A stretch of DNA of 64,000 nucleotides from Vibrio aquaticus (lineage in GTDB: Bacteria; Pseudomonadota; Gammaproteobacteria; Enterobacterales; Vibrionaceae), in the NCBI RefSeq assembly GCF_003970385.1, contig NZ_RXZH01000007.1, positions 176,720 to 240,719 on the forward strand, given 5' to 3'. Below the pieces are notes generated by a model. It was given only the letters and a program-made list of their open reading frames with translations. It was not told where the DNA came from and searched no databases. Below, one piece after another: positions 30,283 to 40,336 of the stretch. The first letter of the stretch is position 1. Each line of letters opens with the position of its first letter. A program made the translations under genes and the position numbers.

Positions 30283-30305
30283 TAGAAGTAATTTGGAGTT
30301 CTACT

Positions 30306-30845
30306 ATGGCGAAACTGCATGATTACTACAAGTCGTCTGTAGTCGCTGAACTGACCAAACAGTTTAGCTACACAAGCGTCATGCAAGTCCCTAGAATCGA
30401 GAAAATCACCCTAAACATGGGTGTTGGTGAAGCAATCAACGATAAGAAACTGCTAGAAAATGCAGCTGCTGATATGGCAACGATCTCTGGTCAAAAGCCA
30501 CTTATCACTAAAGCTCGCAAATCTGTTGCAGGTTTCAAAATCCGCGAAGGCTACCCTATCGGTTGTAAAGTAACCTTGCGTGGCGAACGTATGTGGGATT
30601 TTCTTGAGCGTTTGATTAACATCGCTCTTCCACGAGTACGTGACTTCCGTGGCGTTAGCGCTAAGTCTTTTGACGGACGCGGTAACTACAGCATGGGCGT
30701 TCGCGAGCAAATCATCTTCCCGGAAATCGACTTTGATAAAGTTGATAAAGTACGCGGTCTAGACATCACTATTACGACGTCTGCTGGTACTGATGAGGAA
30801 GGCCGAGCTCTGCTGGCTGCCTTTAACTTCCCATTCCGTAAGTAA
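30306..30845 (+). CDS. rplE: Ribosomal protein L5 (uL5)
   Basis: The 179-residue protein binds 5S rRNA with L18 and contacts P-site t[23 protein letters not shown] and the [25 protein letters not shown] block are family hallmarks. TTGGAG precedes the ATG. Translation of this gene is the point at which S8 represses the spc operon in E. coli. rpsN follows after 17 bases. Confidence 0.98.
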   Translation: MAKLHDYYKSSVVAELTKQFSYTSVMQVPRIEKITLNMGVGEAINDKKLLENAAADMATISGQKPLITKARKSVAGFKIREGYPIGCKVTLRGERMWDFLERLINIALPRVRDFRGVSAKSFDGRGNYSMGVREQIIFPEIDFDKVDKVRGLDITITTSAGTDEEGRALLAAFNFPFRK

Positions 30846-30862
30846 GGTGAAGGGTTACTGTT

Positions 30863-31168
30863 ATGGCTAAAAATTCAATGAAAGCACGTGAAGCTAAACG
30901 TGCGAAGCTAGTAGCAAAGTTCGCTGAAAAGCGTGCAGCGCTAAAAGCTATCATCAGCGATGTAAACGCATCTGAAGAAGATCGTTGGAACGCAGTTCTT
31001 ACACTGCAATCTCTTCCACGTGATTCAAGTGCATCACGTCAGCGCAACCGTTGCAACCAAACTGGTCGTCCACACGGTTACCTACGTAAGTTCGGTCTAA
31101 GCCGTATCAAAGTTCGTGAAGCTTGCATGAAAGGCGAGATTCCTGGACTTCGTAAGGCTAGCTGGTAA
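30863..31168 (+). CDS. rpsN: Ribosomal protein S14 (uS14), zinc-free form
   Basis: The 101-residue S14 is the long, zinc-independent form: it lacks the CXXC pairs of the short zinc-binding version. [35 protein letters not shown] is the conserved C-terminal region. It sits in the 30S head next to S3 and S10. The zinc-free type fits the usual E. coli and Vibrio situation. Zur is encoded about 20 kb away in this window, but this gene needs no zinc-linked control. Confidence 0.97.
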   Translation: MAKNSMKAREAKRAKLVAKFAEKRAALKAIISDVNASEEDRWNAVLTLQSLPRDSSASRQRNRCNQTGRPHGYLRKFGLSRIKVREACMKGEIPGLRKASW

Positions 31169-31197
31169 TTGCCACTTAATCATTTGGAGTAAATCAT

Positions 31198-31590
31198 ATG
31201 AGCATGCAAGATCCGATTTCGGATATGCTGACCCGCGTTCGTAACGGTCAGGCAGCAAACAAAGTTGCTGTTAAAATGCCTTCTTCAAAGCTTAAAGTTG
31301 CAATTGCTGCACTACTAAAAGCTGAAGGTTACATCGTTGATTTCGCTGTTGAAGGCGAAGTTAAACCTGAGCTTGAAGTTACTCTTAAGTACTTCCAAGC
31401 TAAACCAGTAATCGAGCAACTTAAACGTGTTTCTCGTCCAGGTCTACGTGTTTACAAGAAGAAAGATGATCTTCCTTCTGTAATGGGTGGTCTTGGTGTT
31501 GCTATCGTTTCAACTTCCAAGGGTCTTATGTCAGACCGCGCTGCACGTAAAGCAGGTCTTGGTGGTGAAATCATCGCTTACGTAGCTTAA
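31198..31590 (+). CDS. rpsH: Ribosomal protein S8 (uS8), spc-operon repressor
   Basis: The 130-residue protein is a central assembly protein of the 30S platform and binds helix 21 of 16S rRNA. In E. coli free S8 also represses translation of the spc mRNA at rpl[21 protein letters not shown] and [19 protein letters not shown] are conserved. The reading frame starts two codons before the more usual MQD start (MSMQD). TTGGAGT lies upstream. Confidence 0.98.
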   Translation: MSMQDPISDMLTRVRNGQAANKVAVKMPSSKLKVAIAALLKAEGYIVDFAVEGEVKPELEVTLKYFQAKPVIEQLKRVSRPGLRVYKKKDDLPSVMGGLGVAIVSTSKGLMSDRAARKAGLGGEIIAYVA

Positions 31591-31603
31591 TAAGGAGTAG
31601 ACT

Positions 31604-32137
31604 ATGTCTCGTGTTGCTAAAGCACCTGTCGCTATTCCAGCTGGCGTAGAGGTGAAACTAAACGGCCAAGAAATCACTGTAAAAGGTGCTAAAGGCGAAC
31701 TATCACGCGTTCTTAACAACGCAGTAGTTGTAGCTCAGGAAGAAAACAATCTTACTTTCGGTCCACGCGAAGGTGTTGCTAACGCATGGGCACAAGCAGG
31801 TACTGCTCGCGCTCTAGTTAACAACATGGTTGTTGGTGTTACTGAAGGCTTTACTAAGAAGCTAACTCTTAAAGGTGTTGGTTACCGTGCTGCTATTAAA
31901 GGCAACGCTGTAGGTCTAACACTTGGCTTCTCTCACCCAGTTGAGCACGAGTTGCCAGCGGGTATTAAAGCTGAATGTCCAAGCCAAACTGAAATCGTTA
32001 TCACTGGTTGTGACAAGCAACTAGTTGGTCAAGTTGCGGCTGACATTCGTTCTTACCGTGAGCCTGAGCCTTACAAAGGTAAAGGTGTTCGTTACGCAGA
32101 TGAAAATGTGCGTACTAAAGAAGCTAAGAAGAAGTAA
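31604..32137 (+). CDS. rplF: Ribosomal protein L6 (uL6)
   Basis: The 177-residue protein has two related domains and lies near the factor-binding centre and the sarcin-ricin loop. [17 protein letters not shown] and [21 protein letters not shown] are family-typical. AAGGAG lies before the ATG, and the next gene is 9 bases downstream. Confidence 0.98.
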   Translation: MSRVAKAPVAIPAGVEVKLNGQEITVKGAKGELSRVLNNAVVVAQEENNLTFGPREGVANAWAQAGTARALVNNMVVGVTEGFTKKLTLKGVGYRAAIKGNAVGLTLGFSHPVEHELPAGIKAECPSQTEIVITGCDKQLVGQVAADIRSYREPEPYKGKGVRYADENVRTKEAKKK

Positions 32138-32146
32138 GGTAACACT

Positions 32147-32500
32147 ATGGATAAGAAAGCATCTCGCATCCGTCGTGCTACACGTGCACGTCGTAAGATT
32201 GCAGAACTGGGTGCAACTCGCCTAGTAGTACACCGTACTCCTCGTCACGTGTACGCACAGGTGATTGCAGCTAACGGCTCTGAGGTTATCGCAGCAGCTT
32301 CTACTGTAGAAAAAGCGATCCGTGAGCAAGTTAAGAACACTAGTAACATCGATGCAGCTAAAGCAGTAGGTAAAGCTGTTGCTGAGCGCGCTCTTGAAAA
32401 AGGCGTAGCTTCAGTTGCATTTGATCGTTCTGGTTTCCAATACCACGGTCGAGTAGCGGCGCTAGCAGAATCTGCTCGCGAAGCTGGTCTGAAATTCTAA
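32147..32500 (+). CDS. rplR: Ribosomal protein L18 (uL18)
   Basis: The 117-residue protein binds 5S rRNA together with L5 and docks it onto the large subunit. [17 protein letters not shown] is the basic N-terminus. [13 protein letters not shown] and [24 protein letters not shown] are conserved. AAGGTAAC lies upstream, and rpsE follows after 14 bases. Confidence 0.98.
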   Translation: MDKKASRIRRATRARRKIAELGATRLVVHRTPRHVYAQVIAANGSEVIAAASTVEKAIREQVKNTSNIDAAKAVGKAVAERALEKGVASVAFDRSGFQYHGRVAALAESAREAGLKF

Positions 32501-32514
32501 GGTAGGGTTGGAAG

Positions 32515-33018
32515 ATGGCTAAAGAACAACAAGTTCAAGCGAATGATTTGCAAGAAAAATTAATCGCAGTTAACCGTGTATCTAAGACGGTTAAAGGTGG
32601 TCGAATCATGAGCTTCACTGCACTAACAGTAGTTGGTGACGGTAACGGTCGCGTAGGTTTCGGTTACGGCAAAGCTCGTGAAGTACCTGCTGCGATTCAA
32701 AAAGCAATGGAAAAAGCACGTCGTAACATGACTACGATCGCGCTTAACGAAGGCACTCTTCACCACCCAGTGAAAGGTCGCCATTCGGGCTCTAAAGTTT
32801 ACATGCAGCCTGCTGCTGAAGGTACTGGTGTTATCGCCGGCGGCGCTATGCGTGCAGTACTAGAAGTTGCTGGTGTACACAACGTACTATCTAAAGCATA
32901 CGGTTCTACGAACCCTATCAACATCGTTCGTGCAACGATCGATGCACTAGGTAGTGTGAAGTCACCAGAAATGGTTGCTGCTAAACGTGGTCTAACTGTT
33001 GAATCTATTTCGGAGTAA
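32515..33018 (+). CDS. rpsE: Ribosomal protein S5 (uS5)
   Basis: The 167-residue protein lies at the mRNA entry and near the decoding centre, and influences fidelity. The double-stranded-RNA-binding domain includes [43 protein letters not shown] is the signature, and the loop known for spectinomycin resistance (around VSKTVKGG) is wild type in appearance. rpmD follows after 7 bases. Confidence 0.98.
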   Translation: MAKEQQVQANDLQEKLIAVNRVSKTVKGGRIMSFTALTVVGDGNGRVGFGYGKAREVPAAIQKAMEKARRNMTTIALNEGTLHHPVKGRHSGSKVYMQPAAEGTGVIAGGAMRAVLEVAGVHNVLSKAYGSTNPINIVRATIDALGSVKSPEMVAAKRGLTVESISE

Positions 33019-33025
33019 GAACACC

Positions 33026-33202
33026 ATGGCAACTATTAAAGTAACTCAAACTAAAAGCTCAATTGGTCGTCTACCTAAGCACAAAGCGTGTCTTAAAGGT
33101 CTAGGCCTTCGTAAAATCAACCACACTGTAGAACTTGAAGATACTCCGTGCGTGCGCGGCATGATCAACAAAGTTTTCTACATGGTTAAAGTTGAGGAGT
33201 AA
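33026..33202 (+). CDS. rpmD: Ribosomal protein L30 (uL30)
   Basis: The 58-residue large-subunit protein starts [20 protein letters not shown] and has [20 protein letters not shown] as its conserved core. I chose the ATG at 33026 because the resulting length and N-terminus match the family; the longer open frame upstream overlaps rpsE. GGAG lies 8-9 bases upstream, inside the rpsE end. Confidence 0.97.
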   Translation: MATIKVTQTKSSIGRLPKHKACLKGLGLRKINHTVELEDTPCVRGMINKVFYMVKVEE

Positions 33203-33207
33203 TCAGA

Positions 33208-33642
33208 ATGCGTTTGAATACTCTATCACCAGCTGCTGGTGCTAAGACTGCTGCTAAGCGCGTAGGTCGCGGTATCGGTTCTGGCCTAGGTAAGACTGGT
33301 GGCCGTGGCCACAAAGGTCAAAAGTCACGTTCTGGCGGTTCAGTTCGTCCAGGTTTTGAAGGCGGTCAGATGCCTCTAAAACAACGTCTACCAAAATTCG
33401 GTTTCACTTCTCGTAAGAGCCTAGTGTCTGCTGAAGTTCGTCTAGGTGAACTAGCGAAAGTAACTGGTGACGTAGTAGATCTAAACAGCCTTAAAGCTGC
33501 TAACGTTATCACTAAGAACATCGAATTCGTAAAAGTTGTTCTATCTGGTGAAATTAACAAAGCAGTGACTGTTAAAGGTCTACGTGTGACTAAAGGCGCT
33601 AAAGCTGCAATCGAAGCTGCAGGCGGTAAAATCGAGGAATAA
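33208..33642 (+). CDS. rplO: Ribosomal protein L15 (uL15)
   Basis: The 144-residue protein binds domains of 23S rRNA during late assembly. [22 protein letters not shown] and [19 protein letters not shown] are the flexible basic N-terminal part; the globular part follows from about residue 60. It ends 20 bases before secY, with GAGGAACGAGG between. Confidence 0.98.
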   Translation: MRLNTLSPAAGAKTAAKRVGRGIGSGLGKTGGRGHKGQKSRSGGSVRPGFEGGQMPLKQRLPKFGFTSRKSLVSAEVRLGELAKVTGDVVDLNSLKAANVITKNIEFVKVVLSGEINKAVTVKGLRVTKGAKAAIEAAGGKIEE

Positions 33643-33662
33643 TCTCGAGGAACGAGGTACAG

Positions 33663-34997
33663 ATGGCTAAGAAACCAGGACAAGATTTTCGTAGTGCTCA
33701 GAGCGGCTTAAGTGAACTAAAGTCGCGCTTATTATTCGTAATTGGTGCACTTTTAGTATTCCGAGCAGGCTCTTTTGTGCCGATCCCTGGTATTGACGCT
33801 GCTGTACTTGCCGATTTGTTCGAACAGCAAAAAGGTACCATCGTTGAAATGTTTAACATGTTCTCCGGTGGTGCTCTTGAGCGTGCATCTATATTAGCGT
33901 TGGGCATCATGCCGTATATTTCGGCATCTATTGTTGTCCAACTGCTAACTGTAGTTCATCCAGCGTTAGCTGAACTCAAAAAAGAGGGTGAAGCAGGCCG
34001 TCGTAAGATCAGCCAATATACACGCTACGGCACGCTTGTACTTGCAACATTCCAAGCTATTGGTATTGCAACAGGCCTACCAAACATGGTCGATAATCTG
34101 GTTGTTATCAACCAAACCATGTTTACGCTTATTGCTACCGTAAGTTTAGTAACCGGCACCATGTTCTTAATGTGGTTAGGTGAACAAATTACAGAGCGTG
34201 GAATTGGTAACGGTATTTCGTTACTAATCTTTGCAGGTATTGTTGCTGGATTGCCTTCTGCAATCGGTCAAACAATCGAGCAAGCGCGTCAAGGTGAATT
34301 GCATGTACTTCTTCTGTTGTTGATTGCTGTACTAGCTTTTGCAGTTATCTACTTCGTTGTTTTCATGGAGCGTGGTCAGCGTCGAATCGTTGTAAACTAC
34401 GCGAAGCGTCAACAAGGTCGTAAGGTATTTGCTGCGCAAAGCACTCACTTGCCACTTAAAATTAATATGGCAGGTGTTATTCCAGCAATCTTTGCTTCAA
34501 GCATTATCCTGTTCCCAGGAACACTGGCTCAGTGGTTCGGTCAGAACGGTGAGAGCAGCGCGTTCGGTTGGTTAACTGACGTGTCTTTGGCTCTTAGCCC
34601 TGGTCAGCCTCTGTATGTAATGCTTTATGCAGCAGCGATTATTTTCTTCTGTTTCTTCTACACGGCGTTGGTTTTCAACCCGCGTGAAACAGCAGATAAC
34701 TTGAAGAAGTCCGGTGCATTCGTACCCGGCATCCGCCCAGGTGAACAGACAGCTAAGTATATTGATAAAGTAATGACGCGTTTAACCCTAGCAGGTGCGT
34801 TATACATTACCTTTATCTGTCTGATTCCAGAGTTTATGATGGTCGCGTGGAACGTACGTTTCTACTTCGGCGGTACATCACTACTAATCGTAGTGGTTGT
34901 TATCATGGACTTTATGGCACAGGTACAGACTCATCTGATGTCTCAACAGTATGATTCTGTGTTGAAGAAAGCAAATCTGAAAGGCTATGGCCGTTAA
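33663..34997 (+). CDS. secY: Protein translocase subunit SecY
   Basis: The 444-residue inner-membrane protein is the channel core of SecYEG, which exports unfolded proteins and inserts membrane proteins. Ten hydrophobic segments are visible. The start [16 protein letters not shown] and the cytoplasmic loop [20 protein letters not shown] (near residue 240), where SecA and the ribosome dock, are conserved. [12 protein letters not shown] is the plug-adjacent segment. It lies in the spc operon between rplO and rpmJ as usual. SecE and SecG are not in this window. Confidence 0.98.
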   Translation: MAKKPGQDFRSAQSGLSELKSRLLFVIGALLVFRAGSFVPIPGIDAAVLADLFEQQKGTIVEMFNMFSGGALERASILALGIMPYISASIVVQLLTVVHPALAELKKEGEAGRRKISQYTRYGTLVLATFQAIGIATGLPNMVDNLVVINQTMFTLIATVSLVTGTMFLMWLGEQITERGIGNGISLLIFAGIVAGLPSAIGQTIEQARQGELHVLLLLLIAVLAFAVIYFVVFMERGQRRIVVNYAKRQQGRKVFAAQSTHLPLKINMAGVIPAIFASSIILFPGTLAQWFGQNGESSAFGWLTDVSLALSPGQPLYVMLYAAAIIFFCFFYTALVFNPRETADNLKKSGAFVPGIRPGEQTAKYIDKVMTRLTLAGALYITFICLIPEFMMVAWNVRFYFGGTSLLIVVVVIMDFMAQVQTHLMSQQYDSVLKKANLKGYGR

Positions 34998-35036
34998 TTC
35001 GGCGGTAGACTCAGATTTCATTTACGGAGTTTAGCA

Positions 35037-35150
35037 ATGAAAGTTCGTGCTTCCGTTAAAAAAATCTGCCGTAACTGTAAAGTTATCAAGCGTAACGGTG
35101 TCGTTCGCGTGATTTGCAGTGAGCCAAAGCACAAGCAGCGCCAAGGCTAA
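35037..35150 (+). CDS. rpmJ: Ribosomal protein L36 (bL36), zinc form
   Basis: This short gene encodes 37 residues starting [14 protein letters not shown]. The four zinc ligands Cys11, Cys14, Cys27 and His32 are all present, so it is the C+ form; it is one residue shorter than the E. coli protein between Cys27 and the His. It lies 39 bases after secY with ACGGAG before the ATG, and is the last gene of the spc operon. Zinc-free paralogues are normally under Zur control; no such copy is seen in the window. Confidence 0.95.
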
Positions 35151-35221
35151 TTAGCAGAAATTTTTACTTGAAATATAAGGTAGTGTCGGGTATATTCCTC
35201 GGCCTACCTTTTGCGTGCAAA

Positions 35222-35298
35222 AGAAGTAGTATCCCGCAGCGTATCCATAACGGGCTTTGCTGCGGCTAATTCTTTTACGAAACACTTAGGAGTGAATA
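35222..35298 (+). ncRNA. Alpha operon leader (S4-binding pseudoknot)
   Basis: The leader before rpsM contains CGTATCCATAACGGGC, matching the E. coli element in position and core sequence, and CCGCAGC at 35234 can pair with GCTGCGG at 35260. In E. coli S4, encoded third in the operon, binds this pseudoknot and traps the ribosome. The sequence resemblance is seen; the fold and repression are inferred. Confidence 0.75.
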
Positions 35299-35655
35299 AT
35301 GGCCCGTATAGCAGGCATTAACATTCCTGATCAAAAACATGCTGTGATTGCACTAACGTCAATCTACGGCATCGGTAAAACTCGCTCTCAAGCTATCCTA
35401 GCTGAAGTGGGTATTGCTGAAGATGTTAAGATCAGTGAACTATCTGAAGAGCAGATCGATCAACTGCGTGATGGTGTAGCTAAATACACTGTAGAGGGTG
35501 ATCTACGTCGTGAAGTATCAATGAACATCAAGCGTCTTATGGACCTTGGTTGTTACCGTGGTCTTCGTCATCGTCGCAGTCTACCACTACGTGGACAGCG
35601 TACTAAAACCAATGCTCGCACCCGTAAGGGTCCGCGTAAGCCGATCAAGAAATAA
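35299..35655 (+). CDS. rpsM: Ribosomal protein S13 (uS13)
   Basis: The 118-residue head protein contacts L5 (bridge B1b) and P-site t[29 protein letters not shown] and [24 protein letters not shown] are conserved. TTAGGAGTG lies 7-8 bases before the ATG and is part of the regulated alpha leader. It heads the alpha operon. Confidence 0.98.
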   Translation: MARIAGINIPDQKHAVIALTSIYGIGKTRSQAILAEVGIAEDVKISELSEEQIDQLRDGVAKYTVEGDLRREVSMNIKRLMDLGCYRGLRHRRSLPLRGQRTKTNARTRKGPRKPIKK

Positions 35656-35667
35656 TCGGGAAGGTAG

Positions 35668-36063
<396 letters not shown>

Positions 36064-36090
36064 CGTTTTTTAGATTACTGGAGAAAGATC

Positions 36091-36711
36091 ATGGCAAGAT
36101 ATTTGGGTCCTAAGCTGAAGCTTAGCCGTCGCGAAGGTACTGACTTATTCCTTAAGTCTGGTGTACGCGCGATCGATACCAAGTGTAAAATTGATAACGC
36201 ACCAGGTGTACACGGCGCTCGTCGCGGTCGTCTATCTGAGTATGGCGTTCAGCTTCGTGAGAAGCAAAAAGTTCGTCGTATGTACGGCGTTCTAGAAAAA
36301 CAATTCCGTAACTACTACAAAGAAGCTGCACGTCTTAAAGGCAACACAGGTGAAAACCTGCTTCAGCTTCTTGAAGGTCGTCTTGATAACGTAGTTTACC
36401 GCATGGGCTTTGGTGCAACTCGCGCTGAATCTCGTCAGCTAGTTAGCCACAAAGCTATCCTAGTTAACGGTAAAGTTGTAAACATTCCTTCTTTCAAAGT
36501 TGCGGCAAATGACGTTGTTTCTATCCGCGAGAAAGCTAAACAGCAATCTCGTATTAAAGCGGCTCTAGAAGTTGCTGAACAACGTGAAAAACCAACTTGG
36601 ATTGAAGTAGATGGTGGCAAGATGGAAGGTACATTCAAGCGTATGCCTGAGCGTTCAGATCTATCTGCTGACATCAACGAACAATTGATCGTCGAGCTTT
36701 ACTCTAAGTAA
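36091..36711 (+). CDS. rpsD: Ribosomal protein S4 (uS4), alpha-operon repressor
   Basis: The 206-residue protein nucleates 30S assembly, has an S4 RNA-binding domain (about residues 90-155, [28 protein letters not shown]) and helps form the mRNA entry. Excess S4 represses this operon through the pseudoknot before rpsM in E. coli. The N-terminal half has a single cysteine in place of the zinc-type cluster. rpoA follows after 24 bases. Confidence 0.98.
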   Translation: MARYLGPKLKLSRREGTDLFLKSGVRAIDTKCKIDNAPGVHGARRGRLSEYGVQLREKQKVRRMYGVLEKQFRNYYKEAARLKGNTGENLLQLLEGRLDNVVYRMGFGATRAESRQLVSHKAILVNGKVVNIPSFKVAANDVVSIREKAKQQSRIKAALEVAEQREKPTWIEVDGGKMEGTFKRMPERSDLSADINEQLIVELYSK

Positions 36712-36735
36712 GGTTTAAAATAAAGAGAGGACACA

Positions 36736-37728
36736 ATGCAGGGTTCTGTAACAGAATTTCTTAAGCCACGTCTTGTTGACATTGAACAAGTTAGCACGAC
36801 TCACGCAAAAGTAACTCTTGAGCCATTAGAGCGTGGTTTTGGCCATACTCTTGGTAATGCACTTCGCCGAATTCTTCTATCTTCTATGCCAGGTTGTGCT
36901 GTAACAGAAGTAGAAATCGAAGGCGTACTTCATGAGTACAGCACTAAAGAAGGCGTTCAAGAAGATATTCTTGAAATCCTACTTAACCTTAAAGGTTTAG
37001 CTGTACGTGTTGCCGAAGGCAAAGATGAAGTGTTCATTACTTTGAACAAATCAGGCTCGGGCCCTGTGGTTGCAGGTGACATCACCCATGATGGTGATGT
37101 AGAGATCGCTAACCCTGAACACGTAATTTGTCACCTAACGGATGACAACGCTGAGATCGCTATGCGTATCAAAGTTGAACGTGGTCGCGGTTATGTTCCA
37201 GCTTCGGCTCGTATCCATACTGAAGAAGATGAGCGTCCAATTGGTCGCCTACTGGTTGACGCTACGTACAGCCCAGTAGATAAGATTGCTTATTCTGTAG
37301 ACGCAGCTCGTGTAGAGCAACGCACAGACTTAGACAAGCTTGTTATCGACATGGAAACGAACGGTACTCTAGACCCTGAGGAAGCTATCCGTCGCGCAGC
37401 TACTATCCTAGCTGAGCAACTGGATGCGTTCGTAGATCTTCGTGATGTACGTGTACCTGAGGAGAAGGAAGAGAAGCCAGAATTCGATCCGATCCTACTG
37501 CGTCCTGTAGACGATCTTGAACTAACAGTTCGCTCTGCTAACTGTTTGAAAGCAGAAGCGATTCACTACATCGGTGATCTTGTACAGCGTACTGAGGTTG
37601 AGCTACTTAAAACGCCTAACCTTGGTAAAAAATCTCTTACTGAGATTAAAGACGTACTTGCATCACGTGGTCTTTCTCTGGGCATGCGCCTAGAAAACTG
37701 GCCACCAGCGTCTATCGCTGAAGATTAA
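36736..37728 (+). CDS. rpoA: RNA polymerase alpha subunit
   Basis: The 330-residue subunit has an N-terminal dimerisation and assembly domain (to about 235, with [21 protein letters not shown]), a linker rich in Glu and Pro, and the C-terminal domain (about 250-330). [19 protein letters not shown] and [17 protein letters not shown] give the UP-element and activator contact surface. The 265-region determinant, including NCLKAE, is present, so the A-rich tracts before the rRNA promoters in this window could be bound. GAGAGGACAC lies before the ATG. Confidence 0.98.
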   Translation: MQGSVTEFLKPRLVDIEQVSTTHAKVTLEPLERGFGHTLGNALRRILLSSMPGCAVTEVEIEGVLHEYSTKEGVQEDILEILLNLKGLAVRVAEGKDEVFITLNKSGSGPVVAGDITHDGDVEIANPEHVICHLTDDNAEIAMRIKVERGRGYVPASARIHTEEDERPIGRLLVDATYSPVDKIAYSVDAARVEQRTDLDKLVIDMETNGTLDPEEAIRRAATILAEQLDAFVDLRDVRVPEEKEEKPEFDPILLRPVDDLELTVRSANCLKAEAIHYIGDLVQRTEVELLKTPNLGKKSLTEIKDVLASRGLSLGMRLENWPPASIAED

Positions 37729-37753
37729 TCGATAAAGTTAGAAGGATTAGGTC

Positions 37754-38134
37754 ATGCGCCATCGTAAGAGTGGTCGTCAACTCAACCGCAACAGCTCACA
37801 TCGTAAAGCGATGTTTAGCAACATGGCTAGCTCTCTAGTACGTCATGAAGTTATCAAGACTACACTGCCAAAAGCAAAAGAGCTACGTCGCGTAGTTGAG
37901 CCTTTGATTACACTAGCTAAGACTGACAGCGTTGCTAACCGTCGTCTAGCATTTGCACGTACTCGTGACAACGAAGTAGTTGCAAAACTATTTAACGAAC
38001 TAGGTCCACGTTTTGCTGCTCGTCAGGGCGGTTACACACGTATCCTAAAAGCTGGTTTCCGTACTGGTGATAAAGCTCCAATGGCTTACATTGAGCTTGT
38101 AGATCGCCCAGCTGCTGAAGAAGCTGCTGAGTAA
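37754..38134 (+). CDS. rplQ: Ribosomal protein L17 (bL17)
   Basis: The 126-residue bacterial-specific large-subunit protein begins [21 protein letters not shown] and has [21 protein letters not shown], its signature. It lies near the tunnel exit. It is the last gene of the alpha operon, 25 bases after rpoA, and is followed by a strong terminator. Confidence 0.98.
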   Translation: MRHRKSGRQLNRNSSHRKAMFSNMASSLVRHEVIKTTLPKAKELRRVVEPLITLAKTDSVANRRLAFARTRDNEVVAKLFNELGPRFAARQGGYTRILKAGFRTGDKAPMAYIELVDRPAAEEAAE

Positions 38135-38153
38135 TCAGGTTCGTAAGAACGAG

Positions 38154-38181
38154 AAAGCCGAGCATTAGCTCGGCTTTTTTG
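38154..38181 (+). terminator. Terminator of the alpha operon
   Basis: A 10-bp stem, AAAGCCGAGC / GCTCGGCTTT, with loop ATTA is followed by six T. Confidence 0.9.
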
Positions 38182-38265
38182 TATCTGGGATTTATGAATC
38201 GTAGAAAAATCTGATATTTACATCGACCTTTCTCTTCAATCTTTCTCTTTTTGGTTTTCAGCTAT

Positions 38266-38769
38266 TTATTGCCAAATAGTGGATAGTGCCTGAGTCAGGC
38301 CTGTGCTCGCCCCTTGAGCTTGAAGAGCATTGATAAGCAATGGTGCAAATGTAGAGACAAGTGCTGGGTCCATACCCAATGCTGAGAACGCGCTGTCCAC
38401 CGCACCGCTGTTTGTAATCAATGAAGATAGGCCACTGTTTTCTAAAACATCGTAACCTGGAATCAAACTACCTAGTTCTTGGCTTTGAGTGGAACCTAAA
38501 GAGTTTTGAGCAAGAGCAAGTAGTGAACCTACACCACCAATTGCTTGGTCAGATGTCACGTTTGTTGCTTGTTGAATCTGCCCGGCTAAATCCGTATTGG
38601 CCGCACCTTGTTGGCTCCAAGTTTGAATTGCTCCTGATAGTGCTGCACCTGCTAGAGCACTATAGTTGCTACTGTTTCCTTCTGAACTCTCTTGTGACTG
38701 CTCTCCAGTACTCTGGCAACCAACCATGGCAAAAGTTAATGCCGCTGTGAGGACGACGTGCTTTTTCAT
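38266..38769 (-). CDS. DUF2780 (VcgC/VcgE-like) lipoprotein
   Basis: The 167-residue protein has a signal sequence ending FAMVGC, with the lipid-anchored cysteine at residue 18, so it is a lipoprotein. The lipobox has Met at the -3 position, which is less usual. The rest is low in charge and rich in Gln, Ser, Gly and Ala, with DPALVSTFAPLLINALQAQG near the end, resembling the DUF2780 family found in vibrios. Its function is unknown. It is monocistronic, downstream of and opposite to rplQ. Confidence 0.7.
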   Translation of the reverse strand: MKKHVVLTAALTFAMVGCQSTGEQSQESSEGNSSNYSALAGAALSGAIQTWSQQGAANTDLAGQIQQATNVTSDQAIGGVGSLLALAQNSLGSTQSQELGSLIPGYDVLENSGLSSLITNSGAVDSAFSALGMDPALVSTFAPLLINALQAQGASTGLTQALSTIWQ

Positions 38770-38859
38770 ATTATTCCCTTATAGTTTGTGTAACGTCCTC
38801 TGCATCTTATACCTAAGTTACCCTTGATTGCTATCGGCACCATAATCTCCAAACATAAA

Positions 38860-38889
38860 AAAACGGCGATACCAAAGTATCGCCGTTTT
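38860..38889 (-). terminator. Terminator of the FKBP22 gene
   Basis: A 13-bp stem, AAAACGGCGATAC with GTATCGCCGTTTT, lies 23 bases beyond the gene on the minus strand, with an A-run giving the U-tract. Confidence 0.85.
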
Positions 38890-38911
38890 AAATTCAGATA
38901 ACCCGTTAGGA

Positions 38912-39532
38912 TTAAAGAATATCTAGTAGTTCTACTTCGAATACTAGAGCAGCAAATGGTGGGATTGCAGCACCTGCGCCACGCTCACCGTATGCTAGGT
39001 CTTGTGGAATGTATAGTTTCCACTTAGAACCAACAGGCATTAGTTGAAGTGCTTCAACCCAACCTTTAATTACGCCAGTTACTGGGAATTCAGCCGGTTG
39101 ACCGCGAGATACAGAGCTGTCAAATACAGTGCCATCTGTTAGCTCACCGTGGTAGTGAACACGTACTTGCTTGTCAGAAGTTGGGATTTCGCCAGTACCT
39201 TCAGTGATGATTTCGTACTGAAGACCAGACTCAAGAACAGTAACTTCTGAACGAAGAGCGTTGTCCGTTAGGAATGCTTCGCCGTCAGCTGCTGCTGCTT
39301 TTGCTGCTTCTTGACGAGCAGCTTCTACGCGAGTGTGTAGCTCTTGTAGTGCATTGTTGATCTCGTCCACTTCGATAGCTGGTTGCTCACCAACTAGTGC
39401 AGTTGCAATACCTGCAGCGATAGCGTCAACGTTTAGACCTTCAAGACCAGAACCAGCAAGTTGCTGACCCATTTGTAGACCGATACCGTAGCTTGCTTTC
39501 TGCTCTACAGTCTCAAATTTAACCTCAGACAT
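38912..39532 (-). CDS. fklB: FKBP-type peptidyl-prolyl isomerase, FKBP22/FklB
   Basis: The 206-residue protein has an N-terminal helical dimerisation domain (1-80, [17 protein letters not shown]) and a C-terminal FKBP domain (about 95-206: [60 protein letters not shown]). No signal peptide is visible, so this is the cytoplasmic FklB rather than the periplasmic FkpA. It speeds prolyl isomerisation in folding proteins. It is monocistronic. Confidence 0.92.
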   Translation of the reverse strand: MSEVKFETVEQKASYGIGLQMGQQLAGSGLEGLNVDAIAAGIATALVGEQPAIEVDEINNALQELHTRVEAARQEAAKAAAADGEAFLTDNALRSEVTVLESGLQYEIITEGTGEIPTSDKQVRVHYHGELTDGTVFDSSVSRGQPAEFPVTGVIKGWVEALQLMPVGSKWKLYIPQDLAYGERGAGAAIPPFAALVFEVELLDIL

Positions 39533-39766
39533 GGTGTCTCTCTTTATATGGTGTATAAAGGCTAAAGGATACCAGTTCTAGCCGCTTGATGAAACGGCCG
39601 TCTAAGGATTGGCAAGCGCCCCTTAGTTTGTGAGATTTAGATCGACTTTCTAAAGGTTCTTTTGTCAATTTTTAGCGAGTAATGGGCCGGATGAGAGAAA
39701 ATTCCTATGCGTACAAGGCTTTGATTTTTTATACTGTTAGTGCAGCCCGTTTGGAGATAAGGCGCG

Positions 39767-40336
39767 ATGAATCGCAGAAAGAAAAAGAAACCGCAAGTAG
39801 ATTACCTTGAGTTAGCAAAAGAGAAGTTTAATGCTATCGATTGGCAAGAGCTCAAGCAGCGAGTACTTGAAAAGTGGAACCTACTGCCTAAATTGCATCA
39901 ACGCGCATTAATGGTTTTGGTGCCGGTGTTGGCCATTCTGCTGATTATTCCTCTGCCGAACTCTAAGCCAGAGCAAGAGCAAGTCAGTTCCGCCCCTAGC
40001 CAGCGAGTCGAAGTCAATATCAATACTCGCAGCTTGAGTGATCAAAAGAGTGCTCAGCAACAGTCACTCGCCTCAGATGCTTGGAAGGAGTACGAGGTGA
40101 AAAGTGGCGATACTCTTGCGCAAGTTTTTAGAAACAATGGTCTAGCGATGTCTGACTTAAGTGCATTAGTTAAAGTCGAAGGCAGTGACAAACCGTTAAG
40201 TCGCATCAAACAAGGTCAATTGGTTCGCTTTAAACTCGAAGAGAGTGGTCAGCTTGATATCCTTCAACTCGAAAAAAACAATCAATCGGTGATGTTTTTC
40301 CGCCTTTCTGATGGTGGTTTCGGTCGCAGTAAATAA
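39767..40336 (+). CDS. OapA/LysM-like envelope protein
   Basis: The 189-residue protein has a basic cytoplasmic N-terminus (MNRRKKKKPQ), a single membrane anchor near residues 45-65, a Ser/Gln linker and a periplasmic LysM-like domain (EYEVKSGDTLAQVFRNNGL, residues about 107-165). This is the arrangement of the OapA family; such domains bind peptidoglycan or assist cell-wall hydrolases. GGAGATAAGGCGCG lies ahead of the ATG. Its last 55 bases are shared with the convergent DMT permease gene on the other strand. Confidence 0.85.
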   Translation: MNRRKKKKPQVDYLELAKEKFNAIDWQELKQRVLEKWNLLPKLHQRALMVLVPVLAILLIIPLPNSKPEQEQVSSAPSQRVEVNINTRSLSDQKSAQQQSLASDAWKEYEVKSGDTLAQVFRNNGLAMSDLSALVKVEGSDKPLSRIKQGQLVRFKLEESGQLDILQLEKNNQSVMFFRLSDGGFGRSK

